Shown: one piece after another, positions 41,716 to 51,089 of the stretch
Position numbering within the stretch: the first letter of the stretch is position 1
Layout: the number at the start of each line of letters is the position of its first letter
Assembly: GCF_900116145.1 (NCBI RefSeq)
Contig: NZ_FPAB01000010.1
Span: 1 to 64,000 of the forward strand
Direction: 5' to 3'
DNA: 64,000 nt
From: Streptomyces harbinensis
GTDB lineage: Bacteria; Actinomycetota; Actinomycetes; Streptomycetales; Streptomycetaceae
Position numbers and translations under genes: made by a program
The notes under the pieces: model-generated
The model's input: the letters and a program-made list of their open reading frames with translations, nothing else
Databases searched by the model: none
Told to the model about the DNA's origin: nothing

Positions 41716-43254
41716 GTGGGCACTGACGGCGGCACCTCCGAGAAGGTCCCCAACGAGCGGCTCACTTCCTGGTTCCAGCGCAGCGGATGGTCCAAGGGCG
41801 AACTCGCCCGCCAGGTCAACCGACGGGCCAGGGAACTGGGGGCGCACCACATCAGCACCGACACCTCACGGGTACGCCGCTGGCTCGACGGCGAACAGCC
41901 GCGCGAGCCCATACCCCGCATCCTGTCCGAGCTGTTCTCCGAGCGGTTCGGCTGCGTCGTCGGCATCGAGGACCTCGGACTGCGCTCCGCGCGCCAGTCC
42001 GCCGCCGTCTCCGGCATCGACCTGCCCTGGGCGGGCCGGCAGACCGTGGCGCTGATCAACGAATTCTCCCGCAGCGACTTAATGCTGGGCCGGCGCGGGT
42101 TCCTGGGGACCTCGCTGTCCGTCTCGGCGGGCCCCGCGCTGATCGAGCCCATGCAGCGCTGGCTGGTCCCCACCTCCGCCGACGGCCCCGCCCCCGCTCC
42201 CCAGGAAACGGCGGGCGGCGCCCGGATCATCGCGCTGCCCACCGCGCAAGGACCCGGCGGCGGAGGCCAGCGCAGAAACGGTCTGTCAGTGCCCGAGCTG
42301 GAGCTCCTGGAGCACACCACCGCCGAGTTCCGCGCCTGGGACGCCCAGTGCGGCGGCGGCCTGCGCCGCAAGGCGGTCGTCGGCCAGCTGCACGAGGTCA
42401 CCGACCTGCTCCAGGAGAACCACCCCGAGCCGGTGCGCCGGCGGCTGTTCCGGATCACCGCCGAACTGTCGGAACTGGCCGGCTGGATGAGCTACGACAT
42501 CGGACTCCAGCCGACCGCGCAGAAGTACTTCGTCCTCGCCCTGCACGCCGCCAAGGAGTCCGGCGACCGGCCGCTGGGCGCGTTCATCCTGTCCCAGATG
42601 AGCCGGCAGATGATCCATCTGGGCCGCGCCGAGGACGCCCTGGAGCTGATCCACCTCGCGCAGTACGGCAGCCGGGAGGGTGCCACCGCCCGTACCCAGG
42701 CCATGCTCCACGCGATCGAGGCGCGCGCCTACGCCACCATGGGAGCCTCGCCCAAGTGCGTGCGCGCGGCGCGCGCCGCCGAGGAGACCTTCTCCGACGC
42801 CGGTCCCGCCGATCGCGACCCGCCCTGGATCCGCTTCTTCACCGAGGCCGAGCTGAGGTCGGAGAACGCCCACTCCTACCGGGATCTCGCCTACATCGCC
42901 GGCCGCAGCCCCGCGTACATCTCGCTCGCCCGCCCGGAGATGGAACGGGCCGTACAGCTCTTCGCGCAGGAATGCGAGAGCCAGGGCAACGGTGGGTACC
43001 AGCGGTCGTATGCACTCAACCTGATCGGCATGGCCTCCGTGCACCTGCTGGACCGCGATCCCGAGGCCGCCGTCGGCCGGGCCGGCCAGGCCATCGCGCT
43101 GGCGCGGCGGCTGCGCTCGGAGCGGGTCAACACCCGGCTGCGCAAGACCTCCGCCAACGCGCTGCGGGACTTCGGCGAGCTGTCCGCCGTCCGCGGTCTG
43201 AGCGAGCGGCTGACCGCGGAACTGCCGGAAAGCGAGGCGGTCCGGGCCTGCTGA
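41716..43254 (+). CDS. nsdA: NsdA, TPR-like negative regulator of differentiation and antibiotic production
   Basis: A 512-residue protein of the NsdA family: LTSWFQRSGWSKGELARQVN and TDTSRVRRWLDGEQPREPIP (a helix-turn-helix-like N-terminus), LGRRGFLGTSLSVSAGPALI, then tetratricopeptide-like helices (AQKYFVLALHAAKESGDRPL, DALELIHLAQYGS). NsdA represses sporulation and antibiotic synthesis in Streptomyces. The gene contains one TTA leucine codon at 42079-42081 (residue 122), so translation should depend on the bldA tRNA. GTG 41716 follows GGGGGCG. It stands next to amtB-glnK-glnD, as in S. coelicolor. Confidence 0.94.
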   Translation: MGTDGGTSEKVPNERLTSWFQRSGWSKGELARQVNRRARELGAHHISTDTSRVRRWLDGEQPREPIPRILSELFSERFGCVVGIEDLGLRSARQSAAVSGIDLPWAGRQTVALINEFSRSDLMLGRRGFLGTSLSVSAGPALIEPMQRWLVPTSADGPAPAPQETAGGARIIALPTAQGPGGGGQRRNGLSVPELELLEHTTAEFRAWDAQCGGGLRRKAVVGQLHEVTDLLQENHPEPVRRRLFRITAELSELAGWMSYDIGLQPTAQKYFVLALHAAKESGDRPLGAFILSQMSRQMIHLGRAEDALELIHLAQYGSREGATARTQAMLHAIEARAYATMGASPKCVRAARAAEETFSDAGPADRDPPWIRFFTEAELRSENAHSYRDLAYIAGRSPAYISLARPEMERAVQLFAQECESQGNGGYQRSYALNLIGMASVHLLDRDPEAAVGRAGQAIALARRLRSERVNTRLRKTSANALRDFGELSAVRGLSERLTAELPESEAVRAC

Positions 43255-43458
43255 GCCCGCCCTCCCCGGCTGCCCCGTCCCCGGCCGCGGTGGCCGCCAG
43301 CGGCGGCTCGGTCCGGCTCCTCCCCGCCGGGTCGGCCCGGGTGGCCCACGGCGGGCGGTCCGCTGTCCGCACTCCGGGAGGACAGTGCCGCACACCGTAG
43401 TACGGGCGTGGTGCGGGGCCTGCCCATTTCATCTCTGCTTAACATGCCGCTACTCATC

Positions 43459-43496
43459 GTCACCCCTGCGAAACATGGGCGGCCATCACCGGAAAC
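43459..43496 (+). promoter_or_regulatory. Probable GlnR-binding site upstream of amtB
   Basis: The site reads GTCAC-N6-GAAAC-N6-GGCCA-N6-GAAAC. Three of four half-sites match the consensus gTnAc-n6-GaAAc-n6-GtnAC-n6-GAAAc, with only the third degenerate. It lies about 80 nt upstream of the amtB start, as in S. coelicolor, where GlnR activates amtB-glnK-glnD under nitrogen limitation. Confidence 0.85.
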
Positions 43497-43577
43497 GGCC
43501 CTCCGGGAGCCTGTGGCGCATCCTGACCCGCCCAAGATCCTGCCCGCACGGGTCGTCATTCTGAGGAGACGTTCACG

Positions 43578-44867
43578 TTGGAAGCAGCAGATATCGCTTT
43601 TGTGGTGATCTGTGCCGCCATGGTCATGTTGATGACCCCCGGCCTCGCCTTCTTCTACGGGGGCATGATCCGCGTCAAGAGCGCACTGAACATGCTCATG
43701 ATGTGCTTCATCGCCACCGGCATCTCCAGCGTGCTGTGGGTGCTCTACGGCTTCTCCCTCGCCTTCGGTGACAGCGTCAACGGCGAGGGCGGCGGCATCA
43801 TCGGCAACCTGGACTTCATCGGCTTCAAGGGCATGCTCGGCGTCGAGGGCTCCGAGACCCTGCTCACCTTCGCCGTGTTCCAGCTGATGTTCGCGGTGCT
43901 CACCCCCGCCCTGATCAGCGGCGCCCTGGCCGACCGCGTCAAGTTCAGCGCCTGGGCCGTCTTCATCGCGGTGTGGGTCTCCATCGTCTACTTCCCGGTC
44001 GCGCACTGGGTCTGGGGCGACAACGGCTGGATCGGCGGACTGGAGATCGACGGCCACGAGGTCATCGACTTCGCCGGCGGCACCGCCGTCCACATCAACG
44101 CCGGAGTCGCGGCCCTCGCCGCCGTCCTGGTGATCGGCAAGCGCATCGGCTTCAAGAAGGACCCGATGCGCCCGCACAACCTGCCCATGGTGCTGCTCGG
44201 CGCCGCCCTGCTGTGGTTCGGCTGGTTCGGCTTCAACGCCGGCTCGGAGCTCGCCGCCAACGGCACCGCCGCCCTGATGGCCCTCAACACCATGGTCGCC
44301 ACCGGCACCGCCGTCCTCGGCTGGCTCGCCTACGAGCGCATCCGGCACGGTGCCTACACCACCCTCGGCGCCGCCTCCGGCGCGATCGCCGGCCTGGTCG
44401 CCATCACCCCGTCCGGCGCCAACGTCAACCCCATGGGCGCCCTGCTCATCGGCCTCGTCGCCGGCGCGGTCTGCGCCTGGGCCGTCAGCCTCAAGTACAA
44501 GCTGGGCTTCGACGACTCCCTCGACGTCGTCGGCGTCCACCTCGTCGGCGGCATCATCGGCACCCTGCTCGTCGGCTTCCTCGCCATCGACGGCGCCGGC
44601 GGCTTCGCCCAGTTCACCCTCCAGGCCGCCGCGGCTGCCGCCGTCATGGCGTACTCCTTCGTCGTCACCTGGATCATCGCCAAGATCATCGACGTCACCA
44701 TCGGCTTCCGTTCCTCCGAGGAGGAGGAGACCGCCGGGCTCGACCAGGCCTACCACGCGGAGACCGGGTACGACTTCAGCCAGACCGGCACCGGCTCGGT
44801 GACCGTGGCCAGCAGCGTTCCGGCGACCACCCAGACGGCCGCCGGCGACAAGAAGGTGGACGCATGA
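43578..44867 (+). CDS. amtB: Ammonium transporter AmtB
   Basis: A 429-residue membrane protein with 11 predicted helices. It shows TPGLAFFYGGMIRVKSALNM (TM1), the signature DFAGGTAVHINAGVAALAA and DVVGVHLVGGIIGTLLVG with the twin-His pore residues. TTG 43578 has GAGGAGA 8 nt upstream. The stop overlaps glnK by 4 nt. Membrane uptake of ammonium is likely gated by GlnK. Confidence 0.96.
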   Translation: MEAADIAFVVICAAMVMLMTPGLAFFYGGMIRVKSALNMLMMCFIATGISSVLWVLYGFSLAFGDSVNGEGGGIIGNLDFIGFKGMLGVEGSETLLTFAVFQLMFAVLTPALISGALADRVKFSAWAVFIAVWVSIVYFPVAHWVWGDNGWIGGLEIDGHEVIDFAGGTAVHINAGVAALAAVLVIGKRIGFKKDPMRPHNLPMVLLGAALLWFGWFGFNAGSELAANGTAALMALNTMVATGTAVLGWLAYERIRHGAYTTLGAASGAIAGLVAITPSGANVNPMGALLIGLVAGAVCAWAVSLKYKLGFDDSLDVVGVHLVGGIIGTLLVGFLAIDGAGGFAQFTLQAAAAAAVMAYSFVVTWIIAKIIDVTIGFRSSEEEETAGLDQAYHAETGYDFSQTGTGSVTVASSVPATTQTAAGDKKVDA

Positions 44868-45202
44868 AGCTCATCACCGCGGTGATCAAGCCGCACCGTC
44901 TCGACGAGGTCAAGTCGGCCCTCCAGGCCTTCGGCGTGCACGGGATGACCGTCACCGAGGCCAGCGGCTACGGCCGCCAGCGCGGACACACCGAGGTCTA
45001 CCGCGGCGCCGAGTACACCGTCGACCTCGTCCCCAAGATCCGCCTGGAGATCCTCGTCGAGGACGACGACGCCGAGCAGCTCATCGACGTCGTGGTCAAG
45101 GCGGCACGCACCGGGAAGATCGGCGACGGGAAGGTCTGGAGCGTTCCCGTGGAGGAAGCCGTACGGGTCCGCACCGGGGACCGCGGCCCCGACGCCCTGT
45201 GA
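44864..45202 (+). CDS. glnK: PII signal protein GlnK
   Basis: A 112-residue PII trimer subunit. The T-loop is GRQRGHTEVYRGAEYTVDLV with Tyr51, the residue adenylylated by actinobacterial GlnD, and the B-loop is AARTGKIGDGKVW. The length and arrangement are standard. The ATG overlaps the amtB stop by 4 nt. Adenylylated in nitrogen starvation in relatives. Confidence 0.97.
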   Translation: MKLITAVIKPHRLDEVKSALQAFGVHGMTVTEASGYGRQRGHTEVYRGAEYTVDLVPKIRLEILVEDDDAEQLIDVVVKAARTGKIGDGKVWSVPVEEAVRVRTGDRGPDAL

Positions 45203-45284
45203 CCCCGGGGCCCCACCGGGCGCCCGGACGCACCGGGCGCGGCACACGCACCACCTGACCACCTGAACAGGAGCTGGGGACCGC

Positions 45285-47867
45285 ATGACGGCGGAGTCGA
45301 CATCCACCACCGGCACGGACACGGGCCCCAGCGGCGGGTACGCGGCGGCCAGGCTGCGTCTGCTCGGCGAACCACTCGCCGACCACCAGACGCGGCCCGG
45401 GCCGCCGCGCCGCGCCCAGCTCGCCCAGCTCACCGACACCTGGCTCACCGGCCTCCTCGGCCACCGGCCGCACACCCCCCGCGTCGCGCTGGTCGCCGTC
45501 GGCGGCTACGGGCGCGGCGAACTGTCACCACGCAGCGACCTCGACCTGCTGCTCCTGCACGACGGCACCGGCACCGCCGCGGAGATCGCCGCCCTCGCCG
45601 ACCGGGTCTGGTACCCGGTGTGGGACCTCGGCATCTCCCTCGATCACTCGGTCCGCACCCTCGCCGAGGCCCACGAGACCGCCGCCGACGACCTCAAGGT
45701 TCACCTCGGTCTCCTGGACGCCCGCCACATCGCCGGCGACGCCGCCCTCACCACCGAACTGCGCACCGCGCTCCTCGCCCAGTGGCGCGCCCAGGCGCCC
45801 GCCCGTCTCCCGGCCCTGCACGAACTCGGCCGCGAGCGCGCCCGGCGCCACGGCGAACTGCCCTTCCTCCTCGAACCCGACCTCAAGGAAGCCCGCGGCG
45901 GCCTCCGCGACGCCACCGCACTGCGCGCCGTCGCCGCCTCCTGGATCGCCGACGCACCCCGGGCCGGCCTCGAAGCCGCCCGCGCCACCCTGCTCGACAT
46001 CCGCGACGCCCTCCACCTGACCACCGGCCGCGCCACCGACCGGCTCGCCCTGGAGGACCAGGACCAGGTCGCCAAGGCCCTCGGACTGCTCGACGCCGAC
46101 GCCCTGCTGCGCCGCGTGTACGAGGCGGCGCGCACCATCTCCTACGCCTCGGACGTCACCTGGCGCGAGGTCGGCCGGGTGCTGCGCTCCCGCGCCGCCC
46201 GGCCCCGGCTGCGGCAACTGCTCGGTGGCCGCGGCGCCCGCCGCGTCCACCCCGCCGAGACCCGCACGCCGCTCGCCGAAGGCGTCGTCGAAGCGGACGG
46301 CGAAGTCGTGCTCGCCCGCTCGGCCCGCCCCGACCGCGACCCGGTGCTGCCGCTGCGCGCCGCCGCCGCTGCCGCCCAGGCCGGACTGCCGCTGGCGATG
46401 CCCGCCGTCCACGCACTCGCCGCCGCTGCCGCGCCGCTCCCCGTTCCCTGGCCGGCGGAGGCCCGCGAGGAGTTCATCACCCTGCTCGGCGCCGGCCCCG
46501 ACACCGTTCCCGTGTGGGAGGCGCTGGAAGCGGGCGGCGTCATCGACACCCTGCTGCCCGACTGGGAACGCGTCCGCTGCCGCCCCCAGCGCAACCCCGT
46601 GCACCGCTGGACCGTCGACCGGCACCTGGTGGAGACCGCCGTCCGCGCCTCCGCCCTCACCCGCCGCGTGCAGCGCCCCGACCTGCTGCTGATCGCCGCC
46701 CTGCTGCACGACATCGGCAAGGGCTGGCCCGGCGACCACAGCGTGGCAGGCGAGACCATCGCCCGCGACATGGCCGCCCGCATCGGCTTCGGTCCCGCCG
46801 ATGCCGAGGTGCTGGGCACCGTGGTACGCCACCACCTGCTGCTCGTGGAGACCGCGACCCGTCGTGACCTGGACGACCCGGCCACGATCGCTCACGTCGC
46901 CGGCCTCGTCGGTTCCACCGGCACGCTGGAACTCCTCCAGGCCCTCACCGAGGCCGACGCACTGGCCACCGGCCCCGCCGCCTGGTCCACCTGGCGCGCC
47001 TCGCTCGTCGACGACCTCGCCGCGCGCGTCGCCGCCGCACTAGGCGCCGACGCCGCCGGCGACAGCGACGGCGACGCACCGGCCCGGTCCGTACCGCACC
47101 GGGCCACCGTCGCCGCCGAGCGGCTGGCCGTCGAGGCCTTCCGCACCCAGGCTCCCGTCCTCGCCCTGCACGCGGCCCGGCCGGAGCCCGCCGCGCCGCC
47201 GCCCGGGGACCGGAAGCGCACCCGCTCCGACGCCGCGGGCGACGACGCCGCGGCGGCACCCGAACCGGTCGGCGTGGAACTCGTCATCGCCCTCCCCGAC
47301 CAGCCCGGCGTGCTGCCCGCCGTCTCCGGCGTCCTCGCGCTGCACCGGCTCACCGTGCGCTCCGCCGAACTGAGCACCGTCGACCCGGCCGGCCAGGGCG
47401 AGGTACTGCTGCTCCAGTGGCGGGTAGCCGCCGCCTACGGCTCCCTGCCGCAAGCAGAACGACTCCGCGCCGACCTCGTCCGGGTCCTGGACGGCTCCCT
47501 CGACATCAGCCGCCGGCTCGCCGAACGCGAAGCCGCCTACCGACGGCCACGCCGCCGCCTGCCGCAGGCCCCGCCGCCGCGGGTGACCGTCGCCCCGCTC
47601 GGCTCCGCGCTGGCCACCGTCATCGAGGTGCGCGCCCAGGACGCCCCCGGGCTGCTGCACCGCATCGGCCGCGCCCTGGAAGGCGCCGGGGTGCGGGTGC
47701 GCAGCGCCCACGTCAGCACACTCGGCGCCAATGCCGTGGACGCCTTCTACGTCACCGGTCCGCAGGGCGGCCCGCTGCCCGCCGAGCGGGCCGCCGCGCT
47801 CGCCCGCGACCTCGAACAGGCCCTGGCCCCCACCCCCGACCCGGACCCGGCGGAACCCGCGGGCTGA
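45285..47867 (+). CDS. glnD: PII uridylyl/adenylyltransferase GlnD
   Basis: An 860-residue bifunctional sensor enzyme. It has an N-terminal nucleotidyltransferase domain (GGYGRGELSPRSDLDLLLL near residues 71-89), a central HD hydrolase domain (LLHDIGKGWPGDHS with His474-Asp475) and two C-terminal ACT domains that sense glutamine (VELVIALPDQPGVLPAVSGV and IEVRAQDAPGLLHRIGRAL). It modifies GlnK encoded just upstream; in Streptomyces it adenylylates. A GGAGCTGGGG site precedes ATG 45285. Confidence 0.96.
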   Translation: MTAESTSTTGTDTGPSGGYAAARLRLLGEPLADHQTRPGPPRRAQLAQLTDTWLTGLLGHRPHTPRVALVAVGGYGRGELSPRSDLDLLLLHDGTGTAAEIAALADRVWYPVWDLGISLDHSVRTLAEAHETAADDLKVHLGLLDARHIAGDAALTTELRTALLAQWRAQAPARLPALHELGRERARRHGELPFLLEPDLKEARGGLRDATALRAVAASWIADAPRAGLEAARATLLDIRDALHLTTGRATDRLALEDQDQVAKALGLLDADALLRRVYEAARTISYASDVTWREVGRVLRSRAARPRLRQLLGGRGARRVHPAETRTPLAEGVVEADGEVVLARSARPDRDPVLPLRAAAAAAQAGLPLAMPAVHALAAAAAPLPVPWPAEAREEFITLLGAGPDTVPVWEALEAGGVIDTLLPDWERVRCRPQRNPVHRWTVDRHLVETAVRASALTRRVQRPDLLLIAALLHDIGKGWPGDHSVAGETIARDMAARIGFGPADAEVLGTVVRHHLLLVETATRRDLDDPATIAHVAGLVGSTGTLELLQALTEADALATGPAAWSTWRASLVDDLAARVAAALGADAAGDSDGDAPARSVPHRATVAAERLAVEAFRTQAPVLALHAARPEPAAPPPGDRKRTRSDAAGDDAAAAPEPVGVELVIALPDQPGVLPAVSGVLALHRLTVRSAELSTVDPAGQGEVLLLQWRVAAAYGSLPQAERLRADLVRVLDGSLDISRRLAEREAAYRRPRRRLPQAPPPRVTVAPLGSALATVIEVRAQDAPGLLHRIGRALEGAGVRVRSAHVSTLGANAVDAFYVTGPQGGPLPAERAAALARDLEQALAPTPDPDPAEPAG

Positions 47868-47945
47868 CCGTACCCGCGCCATGCGGATACGCTGGAGGGC
47901 ACCGATCATCCGAGACCGCCGAGCCACAAGGGATCCGCCAGCGCC

Positions 47946-49499
47946 GTGTTCGACACACTCTCCGACCGCCTAGCGGCGACGTTCAAGAACCTCAGGGGCA
48001 AGGGCCGCCTCAGCGAGGCGGACATCGACGCCACGGCGCGCGAGATCCGTATCGCCCTGCTGGAGGCGGATGTCGCCCTGCCCGTGGTGCGTGCCTTCAT
48101 CGGGCAGATCAAGGAACGGGCCAGGGGCGCCGAGGTCTCCAAGGCGCTCAACCCCGCCCAGCAGGTCATCAAGATCGTCAACGAGGAACTGATCCGCATC
48201 CTCGGCGGCGAGACCCGGCGGCTGCGGTTCGCCAAAAATCCGCCCACCGTGATCATGCTGGCCGGCCTCCAGGGTGCCGGTAAGACCACCCTGGCCGGCA
48301 AGCTCGGCCGCTGGCTGAAGGACCAGGGCCACACGCCGCTGCTGGTCGCCGCGGACCTCCAGCGTCCCAACGCCGTCAACCAGCTGTCCGTCGTGGCCGA
48401 GCGGGCCGGCGTCGGCATCTACGCCCCCGAGCCGGGCAACGGCGTCGGCGACCCGGTCAAGGTCGCCGAGGACTCCCTCGTCCACGCCCGCGACAAGCAG
48501 TTCGACGTGGTCGTCGTCGACACCGCCGGCCGGCTGGGCATCGACCAGGAGATGATGGCCCAGGCCGCCGACATCCGGGACGCGGTGCGTCCGGACGAGG
48601 TGCTGTTCGTCGTCGACGCGATGATCGGTCAGGACGCGGTCACCACCGCCGAGGCATTCCGCGACGGCGTCGGCTTCGATGGCGTCGTGCTGTCCAAGCT
48701 GGACGGCGACGCGCGCGGTGGTGCGGCGCTGTCCATCGCGCAGGTCACCGGCCGGCAGATCATGTTCGCCTCCAACGGCGAGAAGCTGGACGACTTCGAC
48801 GCCTTCCACCCGGACCGGATGGCCTCCCGGATCCTGGGCATGGGCGATGTGCTCAGCCTCATCGAGAAGGCCGAACGCACCTTCAGCCAGCAAGAGGCCG
48901 AGGCGATGGCCTCCAAGCTGGCGAAGGGTCCCAAGGAGTTCACGCTCGACGACTTCCTGGCCCAGATGGAGCAGGTCCGCAAGATGGGCTCCATCTCCAA
49001 GCTGCTCGGCATGATGCCCGGCATGGGCCAGATGAAGGAGCAGATCAACAACCTGGACGAGCGCGAGGTGGACCGCACCGCCGCGATCATCAAGTCCATG
49101 ACGCCGGCGGAGCGCGCCGACCCCAAGATCATCAACGGCTCGCGGCGGGCCCGTATCGCGCGGGGTTCCGGCGTGGACGTGTCCACCGTCAAGGGACTGG
49201 TGGAGCGGTTCTTCGAGGCCCGCAAGATGATGTCGCGGATGGCCCAGGGCGGCGGTATGCCCGGCATGCCGGGGATGCCCGGCATGGGCGGCGGCGCCAA
49301 GCGCAAGGGCAAGCAGCAGAAGAAGGCCAAGGGCAAGCGCCAGTCGGGCAACCCGATGAAGCGGCGGCAGCAGGAGGCCGCCGACGCGCAGCGCAAGGCG
49401 GAGGGCGGCGGCGCGGCGTTCGGCATCCCCGGCGCCGGTCAGGACGCCGGTGACTTCGAGCTGCCCAAGGAGTTCCGGGACATCCTGCCCCCCAAGTGA
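47946..49499 (+). CDS. ffh: Signal recognition particle protein Ffh
   Basis: A 517-residue SRP GTPase with an N domain (MFDTLSDRLAATFKNLRGKG), G domain (LAGLQGAGKTTLAGKL near 105, DTAGRLGIDQ, SKLDGDARGGAAL) and methionine-rich M domain ending in a Gly/Met repeat (MPGMPGMPGMGGG) and Lys-rich tail that bind SRP RNA and signal peptides. It starts at GTG 47946 and pairs with ftsY at 39.3 kb. The M-domain tail is somewhat long because of the basic extension. Confidence 0.97.
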   Translation: MFDTLSDRLAATFKNLRGKGRLSEADIDATAREIRIALLEADVALPVVRAFIGQIKERARGAEVSKALNPAQQVIKIVNEELIRILGGETRRLRFAKNPPTVIMLAGLQGAGKTTLAGKLGRWLKDQGHTPLLVAADLQRPNAVNQLSVVAERAGVGIYAPEPGNGVGDPVKVAEDSLVHARDKQFDVVVVDTAGRLGIDQEMMAQAADIRDAVRPDEVLFVVDAMIGQDAVTTAEAFRDGVGFDGVVLSKLDGDARGGAALSIAQVTGRQIMFASNGEKLDDFDAFHPDRMASRILGMGDVLSLIEKAERTFSQQEAEAMASKLAKGPKEFTLDDFLAQMEQVRKMGSISKLLGMMPGMGQMKEQINNLDEREVDRTAAIIKSMTPAERADPKIINGSRRARIARGSGVDVSTVKGLVERFFEARKMMSRMAQGGGMPGMPGMPGMGGGAKRKGKQQKKAKGKRQSGNPMKRRQQEAADAQRKAEGGGAAFGIPGAGQDAGDFELPKEFRDILPPK

Positions 49500-49563
49500 C
49501 CGAAGCGGTGCCCACGGCGCCCGGACGCGTACCGTACGCTCCGGGCGCCGTACCATGTCCGCC

Positions 49564-50979
49564 ATGGCCAAGGCTCCCGTACTCACCCCGCAGCACGCGG
49601 ACTTCCCCCGCTGGTACCAGGACCTGATCGGCAAGGCCGAGCTGGCGGACAACGGGCCGGTGCGCGGCACCATGGTGATGCGACCGTACGGCTACGCGCT
49701 GTGGGAGCGGATGCAGCAGGAGCTGGATGCCCGGATCAAGGCGGCGGGTGCCCGCAACGCCTACTTCCCGCTGTTCATCCCGGAGTCCTATCTCAGCCGC
49801 GAGGCCGAGCACGTGGAGGGCTTCGCGCCCGAGCTCGCGGTGGTCACCCACGGCGGCGGCAAACGGCTGGAAGAGCCGGTGGTCGTCCGGCCCACCTCCG
49901 AGACGATCGTCAACGAGTACTTCGCCAAGTGGATCAACAGCTACCGTGACCTGCCGCTGCTGATCAACCAGTGGGCGAACGTGGTGCGCTGGGAGATGCG
50001 GCCCCGGGTCTTCCTGCGCACGACCGAATTCCTGTGGCAGGAAGGGCACACGGCGCACGCCAGTTACGAAGAGGCGCGCGACTACGCCGCCCGCATCCAC
50101 CGCGAGGTCTACGCCGACCTGCTGCGCAATGTGCTGGCCATCGATGTCGTCCTGGGCCGCAAGTCCCCCGCCGAACGGTTCGCCGGCGCCATCAACACCC
50201 TCACCCTGGAGGGCATGATGCGCGACGGAAAGGCCCTGCAACTGGGCACCAGTCATGAGCTGGGCCAGAACTTCGCCAAGGCCTTCGACACCCGCTACCT
50301 GGGCGCGGACGGCACGCGGCAACTGGTGTGGCAGACCTCCTGGGGCGCCTCCACCCGCATGGTCGGCGGCCTGATCATGTCGCACGGCGACGATCACGGC
50401 CTGCGGGTACCGCCGCGGCTGGCCCCGGTGCAGGCCGTGGTGCTCGCCGTGAAGAGCGACGACGCGGTGTCGGCGGCGGTGCGCGAGAGCGCGGCGCGGC
50501 TGCGCGGGGCCGGCGTCCGGGTGGAGACGGACGAGCGCACGGACGTCCCGTTCGGCCGGCGTGCGGTGGACTGGGAGCTGAAGGGCGTCCCTGTCCGGGT
50601 CGAGATCGGTCCGCGCGACCTGGCGGACGGCACCGCCACGCTGGTGCGCCGCATCCCCGGCGGAAAGCAGCCGGTCGCGCTCGCCGCGCTCCCGGAACTG
50701 CTGCCGGCCCTGCTGGAGGAGGACCAGGCGCACCTGCTGCGCGAGTCCCGCGAACGGCGCGAGGCCCGTACCACCGAGGTGGCCACCGTGGAGGAGGCGG
50801 CGGAGGCCGCGGCGGCGGGCGGCTGGGCCCGGATCCCGTGGGCTCGGCTCGGCCCGGAGGGAGAGGCGCGGCTGGCGCGGGACGCCGTGTCGGTCCGCGT
50901 CCTGGTCGCGGCGGACGGGTCGGTGCCGGAGTCGGACGACGCACCGGGTACGGTCGCTGTGGTGGGCCGCGCCTACTGA
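49564..50979 (+). CDS. proS: Prolyl-tRNA synthetase, archaeal/eukaryal type
   Basis: A 471-residue class II synthetase of the short ProRS class without the bacterial editing insertion. Motifs are RPTSETIVNEYFAKWINSYR (motif 2 region), TTEFLWQEGHTAHA, GTSHELGQNFAKAFD and WGASTRMVGGLIMSHGDDHG. A C-terminal anticodon-binding domain ends in GTVAVVGRAY, where such enzymes carry an aromatic C-terminal Tyr. ATG 49564 gives MAKAPVLTPQHADF; ATG 49555 is possible. Most bacteria have the bacterial-type enzyme instead; many Streptomyces have both. Confidence 0.94.
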   Translation: MAKAPVLTPQHADFPRWYQDLIGKAELADNGPVRGTMVMRPYGYALWERMQQELDARIKAAGARNAYFPLFIPESYLSREAEHVEGFAPELAVVTHGGGKRLEEPVVVRPTSETIVNEYFAKWINSYRDLPLLINQWANVVRWEMRPRVFLRTTEFLWQEGHTAHASYEEARDYAARIHREVYADLLRNVLAIDVVLGRKSPAERFAGAINTLTLEGMMRDGKALQLGTSHELGQNFAKAFDTRYLGADGTRQLVWQTSWGASTRMVGGLIMSHGDDHGLRVPPRLAPVQAVVLAVKSDDAVSAAVRESAARLRGAGVRVETDERTDVPFGRRAVDWELKGVPVRVEIGPRDLADGTATLVRRIPGGKQPVALAALPELLPALLEEDQAHLLRESRERREARTTEVATVEEAAEAAAAGGWARIPWARLGPEGEARLARDAVSVRVLVAADGSVPESDDAPGTVAVVGRAY

Positions 50980-51089
50980 CCGAGATCTCCGGTGATTTCG
51001 GCGTCGCCATGAACTGACGGGTAAGTGCAAATTCGCGGACTTGGCACCGTAATCGGAACACCGGATGGGCCTTGCTCGTTACACACGAC

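Noticed and set aside
51072..51089. TTG 51072 as the SprT-like protein start
   Set aside because: Possible, but related proteins as I remember them start at the MSTTPPVL position; left as alternative.
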